A stretch of 64,000 nt of DNA from Crenobacter oryzisoli (lineage in GTDB: Bacteria > Pseudomonadota > Gammaproteobacteria > Burkholderiales > Chromobacteriaceae), in NCBI RefSeq assembly GCF_030385785.1, contig NZ_JAUEDK010000006.1, forward strand, positions 62,001 to 126,000, read 5' to 3'. Under the pieces are notes generated by a model. It saw only the letters and a list, made by a program, of their open reading frames with translations. It had not been told where the DNA came from and made no database searches. Position 1 is the first letter of the stretch. The number at the start of each line of letters is the position of its first letter. A program made the translations under genes and the position numbers. Below are positions 48,020 through 57,549 of the stretch, piece by piece.

Positions 48020-49993
48020 ATGAGCCACCACGCAGAACTCGACTGGTCCGAAGGGCTGCCCGCCTCTACCCGCTTCGGCGACGTGTACTTCTCATGCGCC
48101 AGCGGGCTGGCCGAGACCCGCCACGTGTTCCTCGACAACAACCGCCTGCCGGAACGCTTTGCCGCGCTGACTGCGGGCGACACCTTTACCGTCGCCGAGA
48201 CCGGCTTCGGCACCGGGCTGAACTTCCTCGCCGCTTGGCAGTGCTTCGCCGAGCATGCTCCGTCCGGAGCGCGGCTCGCCTTCGTCAGCGTCGAAAAGTA
48301 TCCACTGACACCGGCCGATCTCGAGCGGGCGCTGGCGCTGTGGCCGGAGCTGGCCGAATTCGCCGCGCCGCTATTGGAACAATACGACTGGCTAAGCCCG
48401 GGCTGGCACCGCTTTGTGTTCGATAACGGCCGGGTGACGCTGACCTTGGCGGTCGGCGACGCGCTAAGCATGTACCCGCAACTCGATATGCGCAGCAGCC
48501 ACGGTGTCGACGCTTGGTTCCTCGACGGCTTCGCGCCGTCGAAGAACCCGGAGATGTGGCAGCAACCGCTGTTCGACCAGATGGCCCGCCTCGCAGCCCC
48601 CAGGGCCACCTTCGCCACCTTCACCAGCGCCGGGGCGGTACGGCGCGGCCTCACCGTCGCCGGCTTCGCAGTGCGCAAGGTGGCTGGCTACGGCCACAAA
48701 CGCGAGATGAGCGTCGGCGAGCTGACCGAGAAACCGGAGTCGGGATGGCAGGCGCCGTGGTATGCCCCCCCCGTGCCACCGGCAGTCAAGACTGCGCTGG
48801 TGATCGGCGGCGGACTCGCCGGCGCGTCAACCGCACACAGCCTGGCGATCCGCGGCTGGCAGGTGACACTGCTGGAGCGGCACGGGGCACTGGCTCAGGA
48901 GGCGTCCGGCAACCCGCAGGGCGTGCTCTATACGAAGCTGTCCGCCCATTTCACCCCGCTGACCCAACTGGTGTTGTCCGGCTACGGCTATTCATTGCGC
49001 ACGCTCGCCAAGCTGTTGCCACAAGGCGAGGCCTGGCAGCGATGCGGCGTGCTGCAACTGGCACAGGATGCCGACACCGCCGCCAAACAAACCAAGTTGG
49101 CCGAAGCCGGCCTACCGACCGAGGTGCTGCGTACGATCGACGCGGCCGAGGCATCGGCACTCGCCGGCATCGCACTCAGCGACGGGGGGCTGTGGTTCGG
49201 CCAGGGCGGCTGGGTCAACCCGCCGGCCCTGGTCAACGCGCTGGCCAGCCACCCGAACATCCGCGTGCTGACCCACGCCGGGGTACTGAAGCTGAAACGC
49301 AGCAACGACGAATGGTGCGCGCTCGGCGTGCAAGGCGAACTGGCCCGCGCCCCAGTCGCTGTACTGGCTAGCGCAGCCGACACGCGCGCCTTCGATGCCA
49401 CTGCCGACCTGCCACTCAAGCGCATCCGCGGCCAGGTGTCGGTGACGCCGGCGACAGCGGAAAGCCTGTCTCTGAAGACGGTGCTGTGCGGCGAGGGCTA
49501 TGTGTCACCGGCGCGCGAAGAAGCGCACTGCTTCGGTGCCAGTTTCAAGTTCGACAGCGATGACCTTTCGACCAACGTCGAGGAGCACAGGGAGAACTTG
49601 GCGATGCTGGCCGAACTCGCCCCTTCGCTCTACGACGCGCTCGGCGGTGCCGCGCTCGACCCGGCTGTACTCACCGGCCGCGCGGCGTTCCGCTGCACCA
49701 GCCCCGACTACTTGCCGATCATCGGACCGGTGGCTCGCAGCGAGGCGCTCGCCACGACTTACCGTGAGCTCGGCAACGACGCCAAGGCCCAGCCGGATAC
49801 GGCCTGCCCGTACGAGCCGGGCCTGTACGCCAACGCCGCGCACGGCTCGCGCGGGCTGATCACCGCACCGCTGTCGGGCGAGATCCTCGCCGCGCAGCTC
49901 AACGGTGAAGTTGCGCCGATCGGTGCCGCACTGATGGACGCGGTGCACCCAAACCGCTTTGCGATCCGGCGGATGATGCGCAGGCAGGGGTGA
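48020..49993 (+). CDS. mnmC: Bifunctional tRNA (mnm5s2U34) synthesis enzyme MnmC
   Basis: 657 residues. The N-terminal methyltransferase half (about 1-245) includes AETGFGTGLNFLAAW and DAWFLDGFAPSKNPEMW; the C-terminal FAD half starts at about 254 with ALVIGGGLAGASTAHSLAIRG. Together they convert cmnm5U to mnm5U at position 34. Start MSHHAELDWSEGLPAS at 48020; the frame is open far upstream but overlaps selU. It forms a small tRNA wobble-modification block with selD and selU. Confidence 0.95.
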   Translation: MSHHAELDWSEGLPASTRFGDVYFSCASGLAETRHVFLDNNRLPERFAALTAGDTFTVAETGFGTGLNFLAAWQCFAEHAPSGARLAFVSVEKYPLTPADLERALALWPELAEFAAPLLEQYDWLSPGWHRFVFDNGRVTLTLAVGDALSMYPQLDMRSSHGVDAWFLDGFAPSKNPEMWQQPLFDQMARLAAPRATFATFTSAGAVRRGLTVAGFAVRKVAGYGHKREMSVGELTEKPESGWQAPWYAPPVPPAVKTALVIGGGLAGASTAHSLAIRGWQVTLLERHGALAQEASGNPQGVLYTKLSAHFTPLTQLVLSGYGYSLRTLAKLLPQGEAWQRCGVLQLAQDADTAAKQTKLAEAGLPTEVLRTIDAAEASALAGIALSDGGLWFGQGGWVNPPALVNALASHPNIRVLTHAGVLKLKRSNDEWCALGVQGELARAPVAVLASAADTRAFDATADLPLKRIRGQVSVTPATAESLSLKTVLCGEGYVSPAREEAHCFGASFKFDSDDLSTNVEEHRENLAMLAELAPSLYDALGGAALDPAVLTGRAAFRCTSPDYLPIIGPVARSEALATTYRELGNDAKAQPDTACPYEPGLYANAAHGSRGLITAPLSGEILAAQLNGEVAPIGAALMDAVHPNRFAIRRMMRRQG

Positions 49994-50025
49994 ACAGGGT
50001 GCTGCGACGATAAAAACTCAATTAG

Positions 50026-50113
50026 CCACGGAATCCACGAGAAACACTGACAAACCCTTCGCTCAACTGTGGAGTTGGAAGGTTTATTTCTGTGTTTTCC
50101 GTGGATTGCGTGG
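50026..50113. repeat. Nested inverted-repeat element downstream of mnmC
   Basis: The outer arms are CCACGGAATCCACGAGAAAC (50026 on) and the imperfect complement ending at 50113 (GTGTTTTCCGTGGATTGCGTGG). An inner stem AAACCCTTC/GAAGGTTT and a central CAACT/AGTTG stem complete it. The CCACGGAATCCACG text resembles a short repeat often seen between genes in environmental bacteria. It lies between the convergent mnmC and thioesterase genes. Confidence 0.6.
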
Positions 50114-50133
50114 TAAAAGAAAGCCCTATTTCC

Positions 50134-50574
50134 TCAGACGCAGCTTGCCTCGTATACGGCAACGGCCGCTTCGATCGCAGCGCGGATGTCGTTCGGAATC
50201 GGTACCGACTTGCCGGCCTGGTAGTCGACCCACACCAGCGTCGCCTCGGCGGCGGCATAGACCGTCTCCGGGTCATCGTCACGATAGAAGTGATGATGCA
50301 ACTTCAGGCTGCTCTTGCCGAGCTTTTCCAGCTCCAGCGTCACCACCACGGTCGCCGGATAGGTCAGCTCGCGGCGAAAGCTGCAGCCGGTACTGGCGAT
50401 CACCGGACCGATACTGTTGGGGTCGATGCCATGGCCGAGTTTTTCCAGCCAGTTCAGGCGGGTCTGCTCCAGATAGCGGAAATAGTAGGTGTTGTTCAGG
50501 TGGCCGATGGCGTCCATATCGCCCCAGCGCATCGTGATGGTTTCGCGTGCGATAACCGGCAACGACTTTTCCAT
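50134..50574 (-). CDS. Acyl-CoA thioesterase, YbgC/4HBT hotdog family
   Basis: 146 residues. The motif RWGDMDAIGHLNNTYYFRYLE contains the usual Asp of the 4-hydroxybenzoyl-CoA thioesterase group (Asp19/Asp21). Start MEKSLPVIARETIT at 50574 is supported by GAGGAACTC; the frame is open to 50628. The substrate is unknown. It is convergent with mnmC. Confidence 0.85.
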   Translation of the reverse strand: MEKSLPVIARETITMRWGDMDAIGHLNNTYYFRYLEQTRLNWLEKLGHGIDPNSIGPVIASTGCSFRRELTYPATVVVTLELEKLGKSSLKLHHHFYRDDDPETVYAAAEATLVWVDYQAGKSVPIPNDIRAAIEAAVAVYEASCV

Positions 50575-50715
50575 GAGTTCCTCGTGCTTGGCTACGTTGA
50601 GGGGACGGCTCAAGGATCGCTCGAGCACGCCGCCTGATTGTTGTTAACGCACGTTACCATAAAATTGCCGTTATCCGCTTGTCACACACCGTCACACAAG
50701 GCCCATAAAAGTCCT

Positions 50716-50893
50716 GTACGAAACCGCCGCCCCCCCTCGCATACTAAATTCACGTTGCAGCCCCCCCCCAGCGGATGCGCCCTCCCCCCGTAAGGCACAT
50801 CCGTCGCCTGCAGCGTGGTCTGACCAGTTCTGGATTCTGGACATCCTGACATCCTTGTTTTCCACCCCGTCCTCCCCGGCGGGGTATTTTTTT
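50716..50893 (+). ncRNA. Candidate small RNA with C-rich loops
   Basis: This 398-bp gap holds no plausible gene but folds strongly on the plus strand. An outer stem CGTTGCAG/CTGCAGCG (50753-50760 with 50808-50815) encloses a stem CGGATGCGCC/GGCACATCCG (50772-50781 with 50794-50803, one mismatch) whose 12-base loop is CTCCCCCCGTAA. A run of nine C lies between the two 5' arms, and another CCCCCCTC is at 50731-50738. It ends with a hairpin (ACCCCG/CGGGGT) with loop TCCTCCCCGG and a T tract. C-rich loops can pair with Shine-Dalgarno sequences, as in known Hfq-type small RNAs. The 5' end is uncertain: TTGTCA (50679-50684) and CATAAA (50704-50709) are only a weak promoter with wide spacing. Confidence 0.45.
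50864..50893 (+). terminator. Rho-independent terminator of the candidate small RNA
   Basis: ACCCCG-TCCTCCCCGG-CGGGGT followed by ATTTTTTT. No protein gene on the plus strand ends just before it, which is why a small RNA is suspected. Confidence 0.65.
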
Positions 50894-50929
50894 GGTGCAA
50901 GCATGGCGTTCCGAGTCGAACAGGCGCAA

Positions 50930-50957
50930 AAAAAGGCCGGGGCTAAGCCCGGCCCGT
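50930..50957 (-). terminator. Terminator of the CorC-like gene
   Basis: On the minus strand GGCCGGG-CTTAG-CCCCGGCC followed by eight T residues, 20 bases after the stop codon. Confidence 0.85.
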
Positions 50958-50972
50958 TCGCCATCATGGGAT

Positions 50973-52289
50973 TCAGCGCTTTTCGTCTTCGGTCGGCGCT
51001 TCAGCGGGACGCCGCCGCACCAGCACCTTGTCGACTCGGGTCTTGTCCATGTCCACCACCTCGAACATCAGGTCCTGCCACTCGAAATGATCGGTTACCG
51101 CCGGCACGCGGCCCAGCTGATACATCACGAAGCCGCCCAGCGTGTTGACGTTGCCGGTGTCCTCACCCGGCAGCTCGTGGTCGATATCGAAGTGTTCCTT
51201 CAAGCGGTCGATTGCCAGCATGCCATCGATCAGCCAGCTGCCATCCTCGCGCTGCACGATCTCGTCCTCGTCGGACAGGTCGGCCTCCGGCAGATCACCC
51301 ACGATCGCTTCGAGCACGTCGTTCATCGTCACCAGCCCCTCCAGCTCACCGTACTCGTCGATGACCAGTGCGATGTGGGTGCGGGTCTTCTTGAACTGTT
51401 CCAACAACTGCATCGGCGACTGGGTCGCTGGAACATAGAGCGGTGGCTTGACGGCTTGAGCCAAATCGATAGTCTCGCCAGCCAGCAGGCAATTGAGCAT
51501 GTCCTTGGCACTGACCATGCCCACGATCTGGTCGAGGTTGCCCTTGCACACAGGGAAACGCGAGTAGCCGCTTTCCCGCATCTGCCGATAATTCTCTTCG
51601 GCGCTGTCTTCGAGGTCGAAGCAGACGATTTCCTTGCGCGGCGTCATGATCGAGGCAAGGCGGCGGTCATCGAGACGGAAGATATTTTCGACCAGTTCCT
51701 GCTCGGCGCGCTCGAACACCCCCTCCTCGGCGCCCTGCTCCATCAGCACGCGGATTTCTTCCTCGGTGATCGACGGCTCCTTGCTCTTACCCGAGCCGAT
51801 CAGGCGCAACACGGTGTCGGTGGTCAGACTCAGCAGCTTGACCAGTGGCGCGCCGATCTTGGACAGGTAGCGCATCGGCCGCGCCACCACCGTGGCGATC
51901 ATCTCGGGGTTGTGCATGGCGATGCGCTTGGGCACCAGTTCGCCGAAGATCAACGTCAGGAAAGTGATGATGACCACCATCACCGCGGTGGACACCGGGC
52001 TGGCATAGCGGGCAACAGAGGAAAACTGGCGCATCCAATCGGCCAGCTCGGCGGCAACCGTGGCCTCGCCGAACACCCCGGACAGGATGGCGGTGGACGT
52101 CATACCGATCTGAATGGTGGACAGAAAACGGGTGGGCTCGCCCGACAGCTTCAATGCGATCGCGGCGCCACGATTGCCTTCCTCGGCCCACTGCTGCAGC
52201 CGGACCTTGCGCGACGAAACCAGAGCGATTTCGGACATGGCAAAAACGCCATTGATGGCAATCAACATCAGTACTATCAGAACGTCCAC
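50973..52289 (-). CDS. CorC/HlyC-family transporter (CNNM-CBS-CorC)
   Basis: 438 residues: a DUF21/CNNM membrane domain (about 1-190), a CBS pair (about 205-335, with VKPPLYVPATQSPMQLL), and a C-terminal CorC_HlyC domain (about 350-425). Such proteins are implicated in Mg2+ or Co2+ efflux and stress tolerance. The start is probably GTG at 52289 (VDVLIVLMLIAINGVFAM) with GGAAAG upstream, because the extra residues back to ATG at 52379 are not hydrophobic and look non-coding. Confidence 0.87.
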   Translation of the reverse strand: MDVLIVLMLIAINGVFAMSEIALVSSRKVRLQQWAEEGNRGAAIALKLSGEPTRFLSTIQIGMTSTAILSGVFGEATVAAELADWMRQFSSVARYASPVSTAVMVVIITFLTLIFGELVPKRIAMHNPEMIATVVARPMRYLSKIGAPLVKLLSLTTDTVLRLIGSGKSKEPSITEEEIRVLMEQGAEEGVFERAEQELVENIFRLDDRRLASIMTPRKEIVCFDLEDSAEENYRQMRESGYSRFPVCKGNLDQIVGMVSAKDMLNCLLAGETIDLAQAVKPPLYVPATQSPMQLLEQFKKTRTHIALVIDEYGELEGLVTMNDVLEAIVGDLPEADLSDEDEIVQREDGSWLIDGMLAIDRLKEHFDIDHELPGEDTGNVNTLGGFVMYQLGRVPAVTDHFEWQDLMFEVVDMDKTRVDKVLVRRRPAEAPTEDEKR

Positions 52290-52423
52290 GAGCTTTCCAC
52301 GGTATGAGCAATGCGCAAGCTTAAGGCCGAATCGGCCTGTTTGGAAGGCGGGTGCGGCGATATGGCGGCGTGCTACCATACCGGTCGCTTGAAAAACCCT
52401 GCAAAACCGCCATCTTCAAGAGC

Positions 52424-52753
52424 ATGATCCAGCCCACCGCCGTCGCCCGGCAATCGCTGGCGTTTGACGACAGCCTCACCTCGCTATCCGGCCTCTTGCC
52501 GGATCAGGAGCTGTGGCTATTGGTCATGGCCGGCTGGTGCCTGTTGCGTTGCCCTTGGCTGGTGCTGAACAATGCCTTCGCGCCGCTGCGCCTGCTGGCG
52601 CGATTAGTGATCGGCCGCCGCTCGCTCGTGGCGGTGCTGTACCGGCTGTGCTTCAGGCCGCCAAGCCCGGCCAGCCACATTCTGGCCCGCCACGTGGAAA
52701 CACTGTTCGCCTTGCCGCTCGGCCTGCGGCCGCGGCTGCCACTGCGCTTATAA
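52424..52753 (+). CDS. Hypothetical protein upstream of htpX
   Basis: 109 residues, beginning MIQPTAVARQSLAFDD, with a moderately hydrophobic middle (residues 25-60, rich in Leu and Trp) and many Arg residues after it. AAGAG lies 5 bases before the start. It precedes htpX by 54 bases on the same strand. I recognise no family; it may be a small membrane-associated protein or a false ORF in GC-rich sequence. Confidence 0.45.
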   Translation: MIQPTAVARQSLAFDDSLTSLSGLLPDQELWLLVMAGWCLLRCPWLVLNNAFAPLRLLARLVIGRRSLVAVLYRLCFRPPSPASHILARHVETLFALPLGLRPRLPLRL

Positions 52754-52807
52754 GCCGAACCTGTCTGCCTCTTCGCCTATTCCCTACCCAGACAGGATTA
52801 CTTACCG

Positions 52808-53689
52808 ATGAAACGCATCGTTCTCTTTCTTCTGACCAACATCGCCGTGATGGTGGTGCTGAGCCTGACCGCGTCGCTGCTCGGCGTGAATCGCTTCATC
52901 ACCGCCAATGGCATGAACTTCACCGCCCTGTTGGGCTTTGCCTCTGTGTTCGGCTTTGGTGGCGCATTCATTTCACTGTTCATGTCCAAATGGATGGCCA
53001 AGATGTCGACCGGCGCGCAGGTGATCGACACCCCGCGCAACCCGACCGAGACCTGGCTAATGAACACCGTGCAGCGTCAGGCAATGGCCGCCGGCATCCC
53101 AATGCCGGAAGTGGCGGTCTACGACTCGCCGGAGGTCAACGCCTTCGCCACCGGTCCGAGCAAGAGCAATTCGCTGGTCGCGGTCAGCACCGGTCTGCTC
53201 TACAACATGACCGAAGACGAGGTCGAGGCGGTGCTGGCGCACGAGATCAGCCACGTCGCCAACGGCGATATGGTGACGTTGACGCTGATCCAGGGCGTGG
53301 TGAACACCTTCGTGATCGCGATCTCGAAAGTGGTCGCGTTCGCGGTCGACCGCGCGCTGTCGAGCAATAACAACGAGGAAAGCAATAAAGCGCCGGGCAT
53401 GGCCTATTACATCACCAGCATGGTCTGCGAAATCCTGCTTGGCTTCCTTGCCAGCATCATTGTGATGTGGTTCAGCCGCCAGCGCGAATTCCGCGCCGAC
53501 GCCGGCGCCGCCGGCATCGCAGGCCGCCAGAAGATGATCGCCGCGCTCGAAAGGCTGCGCGCGCAGCACCAGCCGGCACAACTGCCGAGCCAGATGCAGG
53601 CGATGGGCATCAACGGCGGCTTCCGCTCGCTGTTCAGCTCGCACCCGTCACTGGAGGACCGCATCGCCGCGCTGCGCAGTGCCCCGTAA
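52808..53689 (+). CDS. htpX: Membrane protease HtpX
   Basis: 293 residues. Zinc metalloprotease of the inner membrane, involved in quality control of membrane proteins. The zinc motif HEISH (His145, Glu146, His149) is in [14 protein letters not shown]; the N-terminal helices are at about 5-25 and 38-60, with two more after the motif. CAGGA lies upstream of the ATG. Confidence 0.96.
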   Translation: MKRIVLFLLTNIAVMVVLSLTASLLGVNRFITANGMNFTALLGFASVFGFGGAFISLFMSKWMAKMSTGAQVIDTPRNPTETWLMNTVQRQAMAAGIPMPEVAVYDSPEVNAFATGPSKSNSLVAVSTGLLYNMTEDEVEAVLAHEISHVANGDMVTLTLIQGVVNTFVIAISKVVAFAVDRALSSNNNEESNKAPGMAYYITSMVCEILLGFLASIIVMWFSRQREFRADAGAAGIAGRQKMIAALERLRAQHQPAQLPSQMQAMGINGGFRSLFSSHPSLEDRIAALRSAP

Positions 53690-53706
53690 ACAGCGCTGCT
53701 TGACCG

Positions 53707-53735
53707 AAAGCCGGACCCGAGGGTCCGGCTTTTTC
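53707..53735 (+). terminator. htpX terminator
   Basis: AAAGCCGGACCC-GA-GGGTCCGGCTTTTT: a near-perfect stem and T run 18 bases after the htpX stop codon. Confidence 0.9.
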
Positions 53736-53773
53736 ATGCCCTTCGCTTTCTCAGGACCGCTCACCAGCTGCGC

Positions 53774-55657
53774 CTACCCCGCCCGTCTGCGCTGCCGGTA
53801 CAGCGTGCTGCGGCTGATACCCAGCGCCCGGGCTGCTGCGCTGACGTTGCCGCCGCAGCGCGCCAGCGCTTGCTCGAGCAGCGAGTCGTCCAGTGGCTTG
53901 GCTTCGTCGCGCAGCATGTCCTCGCGCAGCTCCTCCGGTAGATGATCCAGTGTCAGCGTGTTGCCGTCATCGGCCAGCGCCAGCAGTGTCGCCAAGAGAT
54001 TGTCGAGCTCGCGCAGATTGCCCGGCCAGGCGTAGCGGCGCATTGCCTGCAACAGTGCCGGCGCGAGGCTGATGTCACGGGAACGGGCGCCGCGCGCGTC
54101 GAGCAGCTGCTGGGCGATCGCCGCGACATCGCCACGCTCGCGCAGCGGCGGCAACCGCAAGGGATAGTGACACAGCCGGTAATAGAGATCGGCACGGAAG
54201 GCCTCCTGTTCGACCAGCCGCTTGAGCGGCCGATGGGTGGCACAAATCAACCTCAAGTCGACCGAGTGTGAGGTACCTCCCCCCAAAGGGGTGACCAGCC
54301 GGTCCTGCAGCACCCTCAAGAGGCGCGCCTGTAGCGCCAGCGGCATGTCGCCGATCTCATCGAGGAACAGCACGCCGCCGTGCGCCTCGCGCAGCCGGCC
54401 ACGGCTGCCCTGGCGCCGCGCACCGGTGAATGCGCCCTCTTCGTAGCCGAACAATTCCGCCTCGATCAGCCCGTCTGGGATCGCCGCGCAGTTCACCGCG
54501 ACGAACGGCCCGCGCGTCCGTGAGCTGGCCTGGTGCAGCCAGCGCGCAAAGCGATCCTTGCCGACCCCGGTCTCCCCTTGCAGCAGTACCGGGATGTCGG
54601 CCTCGAACAGCCGCAGTGCCCGTGTGGACAGCTCGTCGGGCAAGCCGGCCTCGCACTGCGGCTGGACAGGCAAGACTGCTGCCGTCGCCGGAGCCTTCGC
54701 CACGGCCTCTCGATCTGCAACGGAGCGCGGTCGCGCGGCTGGCGTCGCAGACGCGGCCGGTAGCAGCCTGGCTGACAAAGGCAGCCGGCCACCGTGGGGC
54801 AGCAGGATCGTCCCCACGCCGTAGCGGGCACGCCAGTGGCCGAGCGACTCGCCGAACAGGTCGGCAAAGCGATGCTGTTGCAGCGCCGACCAGTCAAGGC
54901 CCAGCCAGCCCAGCGCCTGGCGGTTGGCTGCCACCAGCCGCTCCGCCTCGTCGAAGGCCAGCCGCCCGGCTCGCGGCGTGCCGAGCTGGGTCGGGTCCGG
55001 GTGCACCAGCAGCGTGTCGTGCCGACCAAAACGTTGACCGAATAGCTGCTGCTCGATCAGCCGTACCGTTGCCTCCACCAGCTGGCCATGCCCGTCGCCG
55101 AGCCGGCGCGGCAGGCCGGACACGTCGATCACGCCGAGCGTCTGACCGAGCGGGTCGACCAGGGTGCGAGCGGTACACGACAGGCTGCGATTGCGCTCAA
55201 GGTAATGCTCGCCGCCGCGTACCCGCACGCTGCCACCCAGCGCCAGCGCCGTGCCGATCGCATTGGTGCCGCGCACCTCCTCGCTCCAGTCCATTCCCGG
55301 CGTCAGCGCCACCTGCTCGGCGCGATCGAGAAACGCCGCGTTGCCGCTGGCGTCCAGTATCAGGCCGCGCGCGTCGGCGACGATCACCACATGGCCATCG
55401 TCAACCACCCCTTCGAACAGGCCGTCCAGTGTCGGCCGAGCGAGCGCCAGCCAGTCGCCGTTGTACTCGCGCCGTTCTCGTAGCGTCTGTTCACCAAGCC
55501 GCTCGGCCTGGCGACGGCCTGCGGCCGGCATGCCCAATCCCAAGCAGCGTTGCCACGACTGCAGAATGGCCGGCGGCACCGCATCGGCGGGCAGCGTCTG
55601 GCCGTCGAAGAATCGGCGACGGGCCTCCTGCAGCGGCAGGTAAACAGTTTCACTCAT
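53774..55657 (-). CDS. Sigma-54-dependent Fis-family regulator, AcoR-like
   Basis: 627 residues: a GAF sensor region (about 65-190, with the acceptor block RGTNAIGTAL), an AAA+ domain (about 335-555) with Walker A GETGVGKD, the sigma-54 contact loop GAFTGA and Walker B GGVLFLDEIGDM, and a C-terminal Fis helix-turn-helix (NVSAAARALGISRSTLYRQ). AcoR proteins activate genes for acetoin or aldehyde use. The start MSETVYLPLQEARRR at 55657 has GGAGAGCGTC upstream. It is divergent from the aldehyde dehydrogenase gene, its probable target. Confidence 0.9.
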   Translation of the reverse strand: MSETVYLPLQEARRRFFDGQTLPADAVPPAILQSWQRCLGLGMPAAGRRQAERLGEQTLRERREYNGDWLALARPTLDGLFEGVVDDGHVVIVADARGLILDASGNAAFLDRAEQVALTPGMDWSEEVRGTNAIGTALALGGSVRVRGGEHYLERNRSLSCTARTLVDPLGQTLGVIDVSGLPRRLGDGHGQLVEATVRLIEQQLFGQRFGRHDTLLVHPDPTQLGTPRAGRLAFDEAERLVAANRQALGWLGLDWSALQQHRFADLFGESLGHWRARYGVGTILLPHGGRLPLSARLLPAASATPAARPRSVADREAVAKAPATAAVLPVQPQCEAGLPDELSTRALRLFEADIPVLLQGETGVGKDRFARWLHQASSRTRGPFVAVNCAAIPDGLIEAELFGYEEGAFTGARRQGSRGRLREAHGGVLFLDEIGDMPLALQARLLRVLQDRLVTPLGGGTSHSVDLRLICATHRPLKRLVEQEAFRADLYYRLCHYPLRLPPLRERGDVAAIAQQLLDARGARSRDISLAPALLQAMRRYAWPGNLRELDNLLATLLALADDGNTLTLDHLPEELREDMLRDEAKPLDDSLLEQALARCGGNVSAAARALGISRSTLYRQRRRAG

Positions 55658-55680
55658 GACGCTCTCCAAGGGGTGTCGCA

Positions 55681-55694
55681 CTGTCGCGCGACAG
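55681..55694. promoter_or_regulatory. 14-bp palindrome close to the regulator start
   Basis: CTGTCGCGCGACAG, perfectly symmetrical, 24 bases from the regulator start codon. A possible operator for the regulator's own gene. Confidence 0.4.
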
Positions 55695-55706
55695 CTGTGT
55701 CAGGCT

Positions 55707-55746
55707 GCAACAGTTGTTCTTCGGATTATTGGCGAACAACTGTTGC
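55707..55746. promoter_or_regulatory. Paired upstream activator sites for the AcoR-like protein
   Basis: GCAACAGTTGTTC (55707-55719) and its exact complement GAACAACTGTTGC (55734-55746), separated by 14 bases. Each half also contains the palindrome CAACAGTTG or CAACTGTTG. They lie about 140-175 bases upstream of the predicted start of the aldehyde dehydrogenase transcript, the usual place for enhancer sites of a sigma-54 activator. Confidence 0.6.
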
Positions 55747-55856
55747 TTCCCAAGCTGAAACTGCCCGTCTTGCTTGCTGCATCGCGCAATATCCCTTCGA
55801 TGTCTGCTAGGCAGTCGCCATACCGGACGGCCTTGCAATGCAGCATCACTTCTTGT

Positions 55857-55872
55857 TGGCACGGTTCCTGCA
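55857..55872 (+). promoter_or_regulatory. Sigma-54 (RpoN) promoter of the aldehyde dehydrogenase gene
   Basis: TGGCACGGTTCCTGCA matches TGGCACG-N4-TTGCW at all but one defined position, with the invariant GG and GC correctly spaced. The transcript would begin near 55883, about 47 bases before the ATG. Confidence 0.9.
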
Positions 55873-55929
55873 CAAGTCTGGTCGGACGCCGCCGCCACGG
55901 CGCGTTTAGCCCCTACAGAGGAGACCACG

Positions 55930-57444
<1,515 letters not shown>

Positions 57445-57493
57445 TCGAGTGTACGGCCATGGTCCGGCGCTGACCGGGCCGGCTGTATCCTGA

Positions 57494-57532
57494 AAAACAG
57501 TCGGCCAACCCTCAAGGTTGGCCGACTGTTTT
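57494..57532. terminator. Terminator built from an inverted pair of the repeat
   Basis: A perfect 17-bp stem (AAAACAGTCGGCCAACC and its complement) around a CTCAA loop, between the convergent aldehyde dehydrogenase and P-type ATPase genes. Both arms contain GGTTGGCCGA, the core of the repeat, here with C in place of the following A. Confidence 0.88.
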
Positions 57533-57549
57533 ACGTACACACCCCGTCG

